Position numbers and translations under genes: made by a program. From a virus, in IMG/VR virus record IMGVR_UViG_3300044815_000079, positions 1 to 22,501 of that record: a stretch of DNA of 22,501 nt, one strand, 5' to 3'. Below are positions 8,767 through 15,729 of this stretch, piece after piece. Under the pieces are notes generated by a model, which had not been told where the DNA came from, did no database searches, and saw nothing but the letters and a program-made list of their open reading frames with translations. How positions within the stretch are numbered: the stretch's first letter is position 1; every line of letters begins with the position of its first letter.

Positions 8767-8768
8767 TG

Positions 8769-9167
8769 TTAAATCCCCGTGAATCGAAGCGTGACCAGAT
8801 ACCAGTCGGCGTCATCGGCATCGCTGTAGTGAACAACCGGAACGGCCTCGATCGCCGCGCCATCTTCAAATCGAAGAATCACCGGGTAATCAACGCCGCG
8901 CAGTCTAAGAGTCATCTCTGTTCCTGCCTCTGCGGCAAAATTTCGCAGCGCAAGCACCGTACTTCTCGACATCCATGCAGACCCTTCATCGATCGGCTGA
9001 AGGGTGAACGGCCGGCCAGCGAGAAGAAGCGAACTGCTGACGACGATCGCGCCGGTGATAGTGGGCTGCTTCGTTTGAGCAACAGGATTCCAACTGAACT
9101 CATCCGACCAGAGCAGATCGGGATGAAGCGTGATGACTGTTGAGCCGGCGGTGAGAGTGATGGTCAT
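8769..9167 (-). CDS. Tail protein following the tape measure, 132 aa
   Basis: I chose ATG at 9167, one base after the tape-measure TGA; the open frame upstream lies inside the tape-measure gene. The 132-residue protein is mostly beta strand, with WSDEFSWNPVAQTKQPT near residue 20, RGVDYPVILRFEDGA near 90 and ending DADWYLVTLRFTGI. The gene directly after the tape measure is usually a distal-tail or tail-tip adaptor in siphophages, and the alternation here fits a small ring-forming protein. That is inference from position; sequence alone does not place it in the Dit family. A near copy (17 of 19) of the intergenic motif seen elsewhere in this window falls inside this coding region at 8927-8945. 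Confidence 0.7.
   Translation of the reverse strand: MTITLTAGSTVITLHPDLLWSDEFSWNPVAQTKQPTITGAIVVSSSLLLAGRPFTLQPIDEGSAWMSRSTVLALRNFAAEAGTEMTLRLRGVDYPVILRFEDGAAIEAVPVVHYSDADDADWYLVTLRFTGI
8927..8948 (-). promoter_or_regulatory. Degenerate copy of the 19-nt late motif inside a coding region
   Basis: Bases 8927-8945 match the motif at 14324-14342 and 18495-18513 at 17 of 19 positions; the differences are at 8936 and 8945. Here the core is flanked by the inverted repeat CTGCG (8930-8934) and CGCAG (8944-8948). It lies within the 132-aa tail gene, about 160 bases upstream of the 1228-aa gene. It could drive or regulate the tail-tip genes, or be a chance match within codons for LRNFAAEAG. Confidence 0.3.
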
Positions 9168-9168
9168 A

Positions 9169-12100
9169 TCAAGGGCTCGCCGTTTGAGCTGCAGAGTCAA
9201 GCTGCTTCAGGAGATTGGCAAGCTGCGACGCATCGTTGGCAGTTGCCGCATTGATCGTCGTGGCCTTGCCACCGATGTTGACCGTGACGGTGTGCGAGGT
9301 GCCGCCGCTCGTGCCTGAGGCTTTCGACAAAGCCTTGACGGCATCCAAAACCTGCTGCGCCTGCCGGTAGTCGGCCAGCACAGATTGATAGCCCTCGGCC
9401 GAGAACTGCGTCATGTTCTTCTGTGCAACCAGAAGATTGGCGCTCGCAGCGTTGAAGTTCGTTTGTGCCAACCCACTGTCGTCGGCCGTCAGCGTGCCGG
9501 CCTTGCGCTTGTTGGCGAGAATGACGGACGGGCTGTTCAAGTAGTCGGTTGCAGATTGGCCGAGCTGCGCAGAGTCCGACGCGGCTCGTGCCGCAGCACT
9601 GGCTTGATCCTTGTCGATCTGCGCGTTGCGATCATCGAAGGAGCCGCTGGCGCTGCCTGCGGTCTTCGATCCTTCGGCTTGCTCGCGCTGTGTCGTGATC
9701 TCGATCTCAAGCTGCTTGACCTTTTCCTTGATCGCTGCGGCCTCAGTAAGCTTCGCCTTGGCTGATGCCAGGCTCGCATCGATGCCGGCCTGAGCATCAG
9801 CGGTCAATGCGCCGCTAGCTTCAAGTTCTTCCTTCTTGGCGTTGGTCAACGCGATCGTGGTGTTGGCCTCGTTCTCCAACGCTTTGGCAGTCAGGTTGGT
9901 GGCGTCGATTTCAGCAGACTTCTGCGCGATCTTGGCTTGCGTCGCCGCCACTACGTTGCCGACAGCTTCGGCTTGGCGCTGTGCGGTCACGGCGACTTGC
10001 TGGCTCAGATTGGACTCTGCCTGTTGTTGAGTGATGCTGGCTTGTTGCACGGCGGCGCGACGCTCGATGGCTTTGACCGAATCGCCGAGAGCGTCGATGT
10101 ACAAGCGCTCGGCCACTGCCGCCTTGCGTGTGGCGTCGTCAGCCGCCGCCTGCGTGCCGATGCCATCTCGCAAGGCCGACTGAAACGCCAGCGCATTGAT
10201 CTTTGCTTGTTCGTACGCTTCTTTCAAGGCCGCAAGCGATGCCGAGTTGTCGAGGTTCGTTTGAACCGTCAAGGTCTTCGCCGCAGCTTCTTCTTTTGCG
10301 GCCTGCGTGGCTGCGATGGACGCTTCCGTTTCAGCGCGCGCTTTGTTGATCTTTTCGTCAAGGGTGATGAGTGCCAGCTTCTTGGCTTCGGTCAACTTGT
10401 CTTCACCTCCGGCAGCAGCGATCAATGCCGCTCGCTCCGAGACAAGAAGATCGAGCTGCGTTTGCTGCGCTACTTGAACTCGGGAATATGCCGACACAAG
10501 ATTCAACGCTGCTGTTGCAGCTACCGTTCGCGCTTCGGCCTCGTTGCCGCTCAGTGCCGCGATGCGCGTGGATGTTTCAGCAACCTGTGCTGCGGTTTGC
10601 GCCAACTTCTCCTGGACCAGGATGTTCTTTTCGCCAGCCGCTGTGCTGGTGGAATAGGCCTGTGCGATCTGCAGCCATTGCGGGCCGACCGACTTCGCGG
10701 CCTCGCCTGCCTTTCGTAGCGCTTCGTCCTGTGCTTTGAGCTTGGCTTCGTTGTCCTTCAACTGTTTGCCGTAGCCCGCAAGGTCCGCGATCCCCTCGCC
10801 GATCCATGTCCCGAGTTCCTTGCCAGAGACGATCGTCGCAACCAACAAGCCCGGTAAGCCACCCACAATCGCGCTGACCGCTCCGATGGCCTTGCCGGCC
10901 GCGCTGGCTGCTGTCGCGATAGCCCCTTGGCTTGCGACAGCAGCGGAGCCCGCCACTGCCGAGCGTGCCAAATTGCCTTCCATCGTTCCCCAGGCAAGTG
11001 CGCTGGACTTCACTGCCACTGCGTTGATCTCCAACGCCACCGTGTTCGAAGCTGTGGCGATCGTCGCGGCCTCTTGGGTGATCGTGGCCTTGGCCTGGAC
11101 CGCTGCCCGCTCTGTTACTGCGAGAGCGTTGCGCTCTTGTGCGATGGCATTCGACTGCAGCGCAGCCGTGATCCCCGTGAACTCGCCGACGATCTGAATA
11201 GCCTTCAGTGCAATGAACGCTTTGCCGAGTGCATACGTGGCATCGACCACCGTGTTCATGTTCTTCGCGAGGAAGTCCATCGTGCTCGCGAGAGCCTTGA
11301 ACGTCGTCGAGTCGGATGCGCGCTGTGCGACTTCGCTGAGTGCGTTCTTCAGACGATTGAACGACTGGATGAACCCTTCGACCTGAGTAGTGCCATCGCC
11401 GAAGGTCTTCTTGAATTCGGCTGCGAATTGCGGCAGGAAATCTTCGGCTAGCACCTGGCCGGTGGCAACCAGCTTTGTGAACTGGGCCACTGTGAGCCCG
11501 ACCGATCGAGCGGCGATGTTCATCGCACCAGGCAACGAGTCCCCGAGCTGCCCGCGCAGTTCTTCCATGGATACCACGCCCTTGCCGGCGATCTGTGAGA
11601 TCGCTTCGAGCGAGAGTGCGACTCGATCGCTAGACAAACCCATCTTGCCGGCTGCTGCGCTGACGCCGGTGAAGAGGTCTCGGACGACTTGACTGGATAT
11701 GCCAGCTTGCGACGCGGAAGCATTGAACCGAACGAACGAGTCTGCGATGCTGCTGACCGAGACACCCGTGCTGTTGGCGGTGTCCCGAAGAAGCTGTAGC
11801 TGTTTTGCAGCCTCTGCCGTGCTACCCGTGACGAACGTCAGGGTGCGACGCAGCGTTTCAATCTGAACGTTCGCGTCGATGAACGCTTGGCCGAGCTGGA
11901 TGCCACCGTAGATTGCAGCCAGCTGACTGAACTGCTGTTTCAGGTAGCCAAGCGAACTGCTTGTCTGATCGATCTTGGCCGGAACGCCGTTGAGTTCGTT
12001 GGTCAGTGCGGCAACGCGCTGCTGAGCTGTCGTGAACGCTCGATCGAAGTCGCTTCCGCTGACACGCGAGTTCGAGGCCAACTTGATCAGCGATTCGTTG

Positions 12101-13422
12101 ATCTGTTGAATCTCGGTTTGGATGGCCTGGGTCGAACGCACGCCCGTCTTGGAGAATGCATCGTCGAGCGCGACAGCAGCGGCGCGCGATGACTCGGCCA
12201 CCCGCTTCTGTGTTGCATCGACATCGTTCAGTGCGTCTTGCCAGAACCGAACGTAGTTGCCGGCGTCAACGAGCTTCTTGGCCTCGGCCGCGGTCTGCTC
12301 GAACACCTTCTGTGCGATCAACTCCTGTTGAACGGCAATCAGCTTGGCGGTCTCGGTGATCTGGCCTTCGACGGCGAGCTTCGATCCGACGATCGCTTCT
12401 GCGTTGGCTTGCCAGCTTGCGGCAGCGCGCTCATTGGCCGCAACGAGTTCGGCCTGAGCTGTGGCAGCGAGCGCCGTCTTGTCTGCAAGCGCCTGTTGTT
12501 CGGCCAGGTAGTCGGCCGTGACCTTCGCGACGGCGGCGATGGCCGCTTGCTGTTCGGTGTAGCTTTGCGCGGCTCGGCCGGCTGCGGCCTGCTCGCGCTC
12601 CAACGCCTGCGCGACATCGTTGGCGATGGCCTCGAATGCTTGCTGGGCGGCGCGAGCACCGCCCGTCGCCGCAGTCTGTTGTTCGATCTCCGCAGTGATG
12701 CCGGCCAGAGTCGAGCGAAGTTTGGTTTGTGCCTCGTTGAGCTTCGTCGTCTCGATGCCGTTCGCGGCCAGCGAGGCACGCGACGATTCGAGCACGCTGT
12801 TGCGGGTTGCCAGTTCGCCCGAGAGCTGCTTGGCGGTGTTCAACGAAGCGTTGAACTCGGCGGTCAAGGTCTTCTCGGCCTGCGCCGCATCTTTGGCCGC
12901 TGCCGATGCGCCAACGAACTCGGTCTTGGCCTCCGCTACGTTGGTGCGAAGCTGCGCGATCGTGGCCTTCAGTTCACCCGACTGCACCTTGTATTCATCG
13001 GTGGCGCGCGCCGCGCCGGTGTACTCGCTCTTGAGTTGGCTCAGCGCATCCCGTGCTTCGGTGAGCAGCGTGCGATTCGCATCGAGCGATGCCTTCGCTT
13101 CGTTCTGCGCCTGAACGAACGTTCGCGTGCTCGCAGCCACCTCCGGCAACACCGTGCCGAGACGATCCACGTCGACAGCAGCTTGTGTAAGACTGACACC
13201 GAGATCGACGGTCTCGCGCTTGAGCGTCGCGAAGGTGTCGATCGCGTTCTGCTGGGCCGCGAGCTTGTCGAGTTCATCACCAATGCGCGCGAAGACCGGC
13301 GCGGCCTCACCGCCGTCCTTCGCCAGCCCGGCAACCTCTCCGCGCAACGTCTTCAGACTGTCCGAACCGGACGTGCTGACGCTTACCTTGAGGCTTGATT
13401 CGCGCTGGCTGCTCGTTGCCAT
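9169..13422 (-). CDS. Tape measure protein, 1417 aa
   Basis: This sets the tail length and is threaded through the tail tube. Residues 1-480 are long Ala/Gln/Glu-rich coiled coil. About 505-700 match the conserved tape-measure domain, with AFIDANVQIETLRRTLTFV, the SVSSIADSFVRFNASASQAG stretch, GKGVVSMEELRGQLGDSLPGA and FNRLKNALSEVA. About 836-880 is a hydrophobic Gly/Ala-rich segment (AIGAVSAIVGGLPGLLVATIV), typical of tape measures that interact with membranes during DNA entry. The rest is again coiled coil to the C-terminus. At about 0.15 nm per residue the length predicts a tail near 210 nm, a rule-of-thumb estimate. Start ATG 13422 lies 12 bases after the terminator hairpin, with GGGTAAAGA directly before it as a weak ribosome binding site. 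There is no tail-chaperone gene between this and the tube gene. Confidence 0.93.
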   Translation of the reverse strand: MATSSQRESSLKVSVSTSGSDSLKTLRGEVAGLAKDGGEAAPVFARIGDELDKLAAQQNAIDTFATLKRETVDLGVSLTQAAVDVDRLGTVLPEVAASTRTFVQAQNEAKASLDANRTLLTEARDALSQLKSEYTGAARATDEYKVQSGELKATIAQLRTNVAEAKTEFVGASAAAKDAAQAEKTLTAEFNASLNTAKQLSGELATRNSVLESSRASLAANGIETTKLNEAQTKLRSTLAGITAEIEQQTAATGGARAAQQAFEAIANDVAQALEREQAAAGRAAQSYTEQQAAIAAVAKVTADYLAEQQALADKTALAATAQAELVAANERAAASWQANAEAIVGSKLAVEGQITETAKLIAVQQELIAQKVFEQTAAEAKKLVDAGNYVRFWQDALNDVDATQKRVAESSRAAAVALDDAFSKTGVRSTQAIQTEIQQINESLIKLASNSRVSGSDFDRAFTTAQQRVAALTNELNGVPAKIDQTSSSLGYLKQQFSQLAAIYGGIQLGQAFIDANVQIETLRRTLTFVTGSTAEAAKQLQLLRDTANSTGVSVSSIADSFVRFNASASQAGISSQVVRDLFTGVSAAAGKMGLSSDRVALSLEAISQIAGKGVVSMEELRGQLGDSLPGAMNIAARSVGLTVAQFTKLVATGQVLAEDFLPQFAAEFKKTFGDGTTQVEGFIQSFNRLKNALSEVAQRASDSTTFKALASTMDFLAKNMNTVVDATYALGKAFIALKAIQIVGEFTGITAALQSNAIAQERNALAVTERAAVQAKATITQEAATIATASNTVALEINAVAVKSSALAWGTMEGNLARSAVAGSAAVASQGAIATAASAAGKAIGAVSAIVGGLPGLLVATIVSGKELGTWIGEGIADLAGYGKQLKDNEAKLKAQDEALRKAGEAAKSVGPQWLQIAQAYSTSTAAGEKNILVQEKLAQTAAQVAETSTRIAALSGNEAEARTVAATAALNLVSAYSRVQVAQQTQLDLLVSERAALIAAAGGEDKLTEAKKLALITLDEKINKARAETEASIAATQAAKEEAAAKTLTVQTNLDNSASLAALKEAYEQAKINALAFQSALRDGIGTQAAADDATRKAAVAERLYIDALGDSVKAIERRAAVQQASITQQQAESNLSQQVAVTAQRQAEAVGNVVAATQAKIAQKSAEIDATNLTAKALENEANTTIALTNAKKEELEASGALTADAQAGIDASLASAKAKLTEAAAIKEKVKQLEIEITTQREQAEGSKTAGSASGSFDDRNAQIDKDQASAAARAASDSAQLGQSATDYLNSPSVILANKRKAGTLTADDSGLAQTNFNAASANLLVAQKNMTQFSAEGYQSVLADYRQAQQVLDAVKALSKASGTSGGTSHTVTVNIGGKATTINAATANDASQLANLLKQLDSAAQTASP

Positions 13423-13434
13423 TCTTTACCCATG

Positions 13435-13468
13435 AAAAAGGCGCGCAAGGCCGAGACCCTGCGCGCCT
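13435..13468 (-). terminator. Intrinsic terminator between tail tube and tape measure genes
   Basis: The arms AGGCGCGCA (13439-13447) and TGCGCGCCT (13460-13468) form a perfect 9-bp GC-rich stem. Two further G-C pairs can form inside it. In the minus direction the stem is followed by a run of T residues (positions 13438-13435). It begins about 19 bases beyond the tail tube stop codon and ends just before the tape measure start. This is the clearest intrinsic terminator in the window, and it is placed to lower transcription of the low-copy tape measure relative to the high-copy tube protein. Confidence 0.8.
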
Positions 13469-13487
13469 GGACGGAAGCCGCCGTCGA

Positions 13488-14258
13488 TCAGGACGTGGGG
13501 TACAGGTCGACCGTGAACGGCGTCGTGCCGCCGACCGGGGTCTTCATGCGACCTGCGAGGGTCAGCGAGTTGAAGTCGTCGGCTAGGAAGTCGAACGCGG
13601 AGCTGGCCGCGACCGTCACTTCGAGCGCTTCGACGATGCACTTCGAGCCGTCGACGAAGTTGACACCGTCGAGCATCATCTTGGCGCGAATCTGCGGAGA
13701 GGTGCCGCCGCTGATCCGCGTCGTGCTGGCGATCGTCGCGTAGCCGTAGCTGACGTGCATCGTCGAGGCATCGACGATGCTGCCGGTGCTCAGCGGCTTG
13801 ATCCAGCCCAGTTGCGAGTTGACGACGTAGTCGGTGCCGAGCACGTAGGTCGTCGTGTCGCCCGCGTTCTTCACGACGACACTGGACACGACCAAGTGCG
13901 CCAGCTTGCTCCAACCGTCGAGGGTCGCGACGACCGATTCCGGGGAGCCCGATGTCACCGTACCCGAAGTCTGCGTCAGCGGCGCCGTGGTGCCCAGCAG
14001 CGCGATTGCCATCGCGTCTTTGTCGATGTTCCGCATCTCGGCGGTGAAGTCGAACGGCTTGGGCAGATTGACCGATTCCAGCAAGCCGCCGTAGTTCGCG
14101 CGGGACTTGGACACCAGGTCTTTGACATCGGTGTTCGGTTTGATCTCGAACTTGCCGGCTTCGAACGGACCCTTGTAGGCGTCGAACAAGCCGGTGGAGC
14201 TGTTGAACCGCGCGGTGTACAAATCACCTGCGCCAAGAAAGCCACGAGCAGCGCTCAT
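13488..14258 (-). CDS. Major tail tube protein, 256 aa
   Basis: This is the high-copy subunit of the tail tube, occupying the lambda V position between the gpU-like terminator protein and the tape measure. The start ATG 14258 has a strong GGAGG seven bases upstream. The sequence is predominantly beta. The N-terminal half (GAGDLYTARFNSSTG, FEIKPNTDVKDLVSKSR, FDFTAEMRNIDKDAMAIALLG) and the central part (TTYVLGTDYVVNSQLGWIKP) follow the pattern of major tail proteins with a decorating middle domain. The C-terminal half (SPQIRAKMMLDGVNFVDG through LTLAGRMKTP) completes the tube fold. It has its own 84-base leader with a shared 19-nt motif and a hairpin, and an intrinsic terminator behind it, consistent with separately boosted expression. 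Confidence 0.88.
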   Translation of the reverse strand: MSAARGFLGAGDLYTARFNSSTGLFDAYKGPFEAGKFEIKPNTDVKDLVSKSRANYGGLLESVNLPKPFDFTAEMRNIDKDAMAIALLGTTAPLTQTSGTVTSGSPESVVATLDGWSKLAHLVVSSVVVKNAGDTTTYVLGTDYVVNSQLGWIKPLSTGSIVDASTMHVSYGYATIASTTRISGGTSPQIRAKMMLDGVNFVDGSKCIVEALEVTVAASSAFDFLADDFNSLTLAGRMKTPVGGTTPFTVDLYPTS

Positions 14259-14276
14259 TGAGACACCTCCAAAGAT

Positions 14277-14295
14277 TGCGAAATCTAATTTCGCA
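14277..14295 (-). promoter_or_regulatory. Perfect hairpin in the leader of the tail tube gene
   Basis: TGCGAAAT (14277-14284) and ATTTCGCA (14288-14295) form a perfect 8-bp inverted repeat with a 3-nt loop, 18 bases before the tube start codon and just upstream of its GGAGG. There is no U-run, so it is unlikely to be a terminator. It could stabilise the tube mRNA's 5' end or act as an operator. The 19-nt motif lies 28 bases further upstream and contains complementary stretches (CGCA, GAAAT) that would allow alternative pairing. Confidence 0.5.
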
Positions 14296-14323
14296 GGAAG
14301 TGTATGGGCGCTAAACGATGTGT

Positions 14324-14342
14324 CCTCTGCGGGAAAATTTCA
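14324..14342 (-). promoter_or_regulatory. 19-nt late motif, copy upstream of the tail tube gene
   Basis: On the minus strand this reads TGAAATTTTCCCGCAGAGG, identical over 19 bases to the copy at 18495-18513. It begins directly at the stop codon of the gpU-like gene and ends 65 bases before the tube start. No convincing sigma-70 -35/-10 pair is visible in the 84-base gap. A phage-type promoter or a binding site for a late regulator are the likeliest roles, both inferred from identity and placement. Confidence 0.5.
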
Positions 14343-14819
14343 TCACGGGTTCGCGAGGTCTTCGTTGTAGTCCACATCGATCTCGATGATCGCCATGACG
14401 ATCGCCACGCCGTCGGCGCGAGGGCCGATGTCTCGGCCGCGGTAGCTCACGTCTTTGACTGTGCCGCCAAGGTTGCGGCTCCCGATGCCGTTCGTTCGGA
14501 AGATCGATCGCTTGAGATCGCGGATGATCCGGTGCGCTACATCGTTAGGGTTGTCGGCATCGCACTTGGCATAGCCGATCAGCACGTAGCGTTGAACGAC
14601 TCGTTGATCAATCGTGACTGTCCGGCCAGCGGTCCCGTGCGGCGCGTCTTCACCTTCGATGAGCACCGAACATGGAATCATCTCATCGTCGATCTTGCGA
14701 CGACCCCGAAACACCGTCGTGCCGATGTCCGTCTCGGCACCAAGCGCCACGGTGATCCGCGCCATGCGCGATGCGATCTCTTGCGCAACAAGATCGGCCG
14801 ATTGAAGTAGGTTACTCAT
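14343..14819 (-). CDS. Tail terminator protein, gpU-like, 158 aa
   Basis: A 158-residue alpha/beta protein whose ATG overlaps the preceding stop codon as ATGA (14819-14816). It starts with a helix (LLQSADLVAQEIASRMARI) followed by a strand pattern including CSVLIEGEDAP and RYVLIGYAKCDADNPNDVAHRIIRDLKRSIF, then a final strand AIVMAIIEIDVDYNEDL. This order of helix, beta strands, helix and a last beta strand with an acidic end is that of tail terminators, which cap the tube and fix its final length before the head joins. Lambda gpU is somewhat shorter (131 aa). The position between the gpZ-like gene and the tube gene is the lambda position of U. The assignment rests on synteny and fold pattern. 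Confidence 0.7.
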   Translation of the reverse strand: MSNLLQSADLVAQEIASRMARITVALGAETDIGTTVFRGRRKIDDEMIPCSVLIEGEDAPHGTAGRTVTIDQRVVQRYVLIGYAKCDADNPNDVAHRIIRDLKRSIFRTNGIGSRNLGGTVKDVSYRGRDIGPRADGVAIVMAIIEIDVDYNEDLANP

Positions 14820-15436
14820 GCGAGGGCCTTTTGGATTCCGAGTTGAATGGCGTCGGTGGCCGTCAGTTCGAGGTCGTCGGCAATGTCCGTGGTGCTGACA
14901 TCGAGCGTCGCGCGAAACAACTGATAGACCGACGGCCCGTAGCGATTGGTCACGCGACCGTCGGCGCCGCGCGCGAAGACGCCAACGCCGCTTCCATTGC
15001 GCAAAGGCATCAGGAAGCCGTGCGCGATGCGCTTGGGCGCGGTACGGGAGACCTGCACCGTGATACCCGCTGCCTTCAGGCCTGGCGCAATGCCGCGAGA
15101 CGGATCGCCTTTGGCGCGGCCGGGGTGCAACACCGGCTTGAGAACGAGCCGGGGGTTGTATCGACTGAGTAGCGTGAGATCGCCCGAGGCTGTGATCGTT
15201 GCGCTGGGCACGTTGGTGGCATGCACGACCTTGAGCTTCCGGCCGATGTAGGGATCATCCAGATTGATCCCGGCGTTCATGCGCCTGCGCACCGTGTCGT
15301 AGGCGCGGTCAGTGACTTCGTTAACCGCGCGGATCACCTCGCGCTCGATCGCATCGCCGTAGATGACCTGATCGAGCTGAGCGGTGGTGCTATCGAGTTC
15401 GCGGGTGTCGAACGTGACCGCAAAGGTCTTGCCCAT
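14816..15436 (-). CDS. Tail completion protein, gpZ-like, 206 aa
   Basis: This resembles the minor tail protein Z family, which prepares the tail end for joining to the head. I chose ATG at 15436 (TGATG overlap with the previous stop); a GTG one codon earlier is less likely. Residues 30-65 are a basic helix (VIRAVNEVTDRAYDTVRRRMNAG), and near the C-terminus lies YGPSVYQLFR (166-175), the typical GPS-V motif of this family. The length of 206 residues is close to lambda gpZ (192). It is followed by the gpU-like gene with a 4-base overlap, as expected for the Z-U order in lambda-like phages. Confidence 0.75.
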   Translation of the reverse strand: MGKTFAVTFDTRELDSTTAQLDQVIYGDAIEREVIRAVNEVTDRAYDTVRRRMNAGINLDDPYIGRKLKVVHATNVPSATITASGDLTLLSRYNPRLVLKPVLHPGRAKGDPSRGIAPGLKAAGITVQVSRTAPKRIAHGFLMPLRNGSGVGVFARGADGRVTNRYGPSVYQLFRATLDVSTTDIADDLELTATDAIQLGIQKALA

Positions 15437-15723
15437 CACGCACTGCGCGGTAGCAGGACGAAGCGCTTGGTGGCACCGTTGGACTCGATCTGTTCGCCAA
15501 GCGTGTAGGTGCCGTCTGCGTGATCAAGCGCATCGCCGGGGCGCGGCAGGAACTCGACAAGGATCGTTCCGATGTCGCGCACGAAGGTCGCGTCTTCGTA
15601 CTGCCCGGTGAGTTGAACACCGTGCTCTACGTTGACTTTGCCGCACGCTACCCCACGTAGAAACGAGTCCTGACCAAGAATGTTCAGGACTCGTTTGGAG
15701 GCGCGGCTGAAAACAGCCAGCAT
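15436..15723 (-). CDS. Head-tail joining protein at the FII position, 95 aa
   Basis: A 95-residue protein directly after the major capsid gene and before the gpZ-like gene, the position of lambda FII. The N-terminal part is helical and basic (SRASKRVLNILG). The rest is beta-rich (VNVEHGVQLTGQYED, TILVEFLPRPGD, KRFVLLPRSA), like small head-completion/connector proteins. I call it on position and size; the sequence alone does not prove the family. The start ATG 15723 lacks a visible Shine-Dalgarno sequence and follows the capsid stop by six bases, suggesting translational coupling. Codons about 10-21 contain a perfect 13-bp inverted repeat that would form a strong hairpin in the mRNA and may limit expression of this and later genes. 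Confidence 0.6.
   Translation of the reverse strand: MLAVFSRASKRVLNILGQDSFLRGVACGKVNVEHGVQLTGQYEDATFVRDIGTILVEFLPRPGDALDHADGTYTLGEQIESNGATKRFVLLPRSA
15661..15696 (-). repeat. Perfect 13-bp hairpin just after the capsid gene
   Basis: AAACGAGTCCTGA (15661-15673) and TCAGGACTCGTTT (15684-15696) are exact inverted repeats around a 10-nt loop. The stem starts 33 bases beyond the major capsid stop codon and lies inside the coding region of the FII-position gene. On both strands the stem ends in TTT, so it looks like a weak bidirectional intrinsic terminator or an mRNA-protecting structure at the 3' end of the capsid message. Confidence 0.65.
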
Positions 15724-15729
15724 GGGGGA

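Noticed and set aside
12238-13398. Plus-strand open frame of 386 codons opposite the tape measure gene
   Set aside because: It is a shadow of the Ala/Glu/Gln-rich coiled-coil codons; the translated product is Leu/Arg/Cys-rich low-complexity sequence.
14259-14342. Sigma-70 type promoter before the tail tube gene
   Set aside because: Candidate boxes such as TTTTCC and CATACA match the consensus poorly or have the wrong spacing, so no bacterial promoter is claimed.
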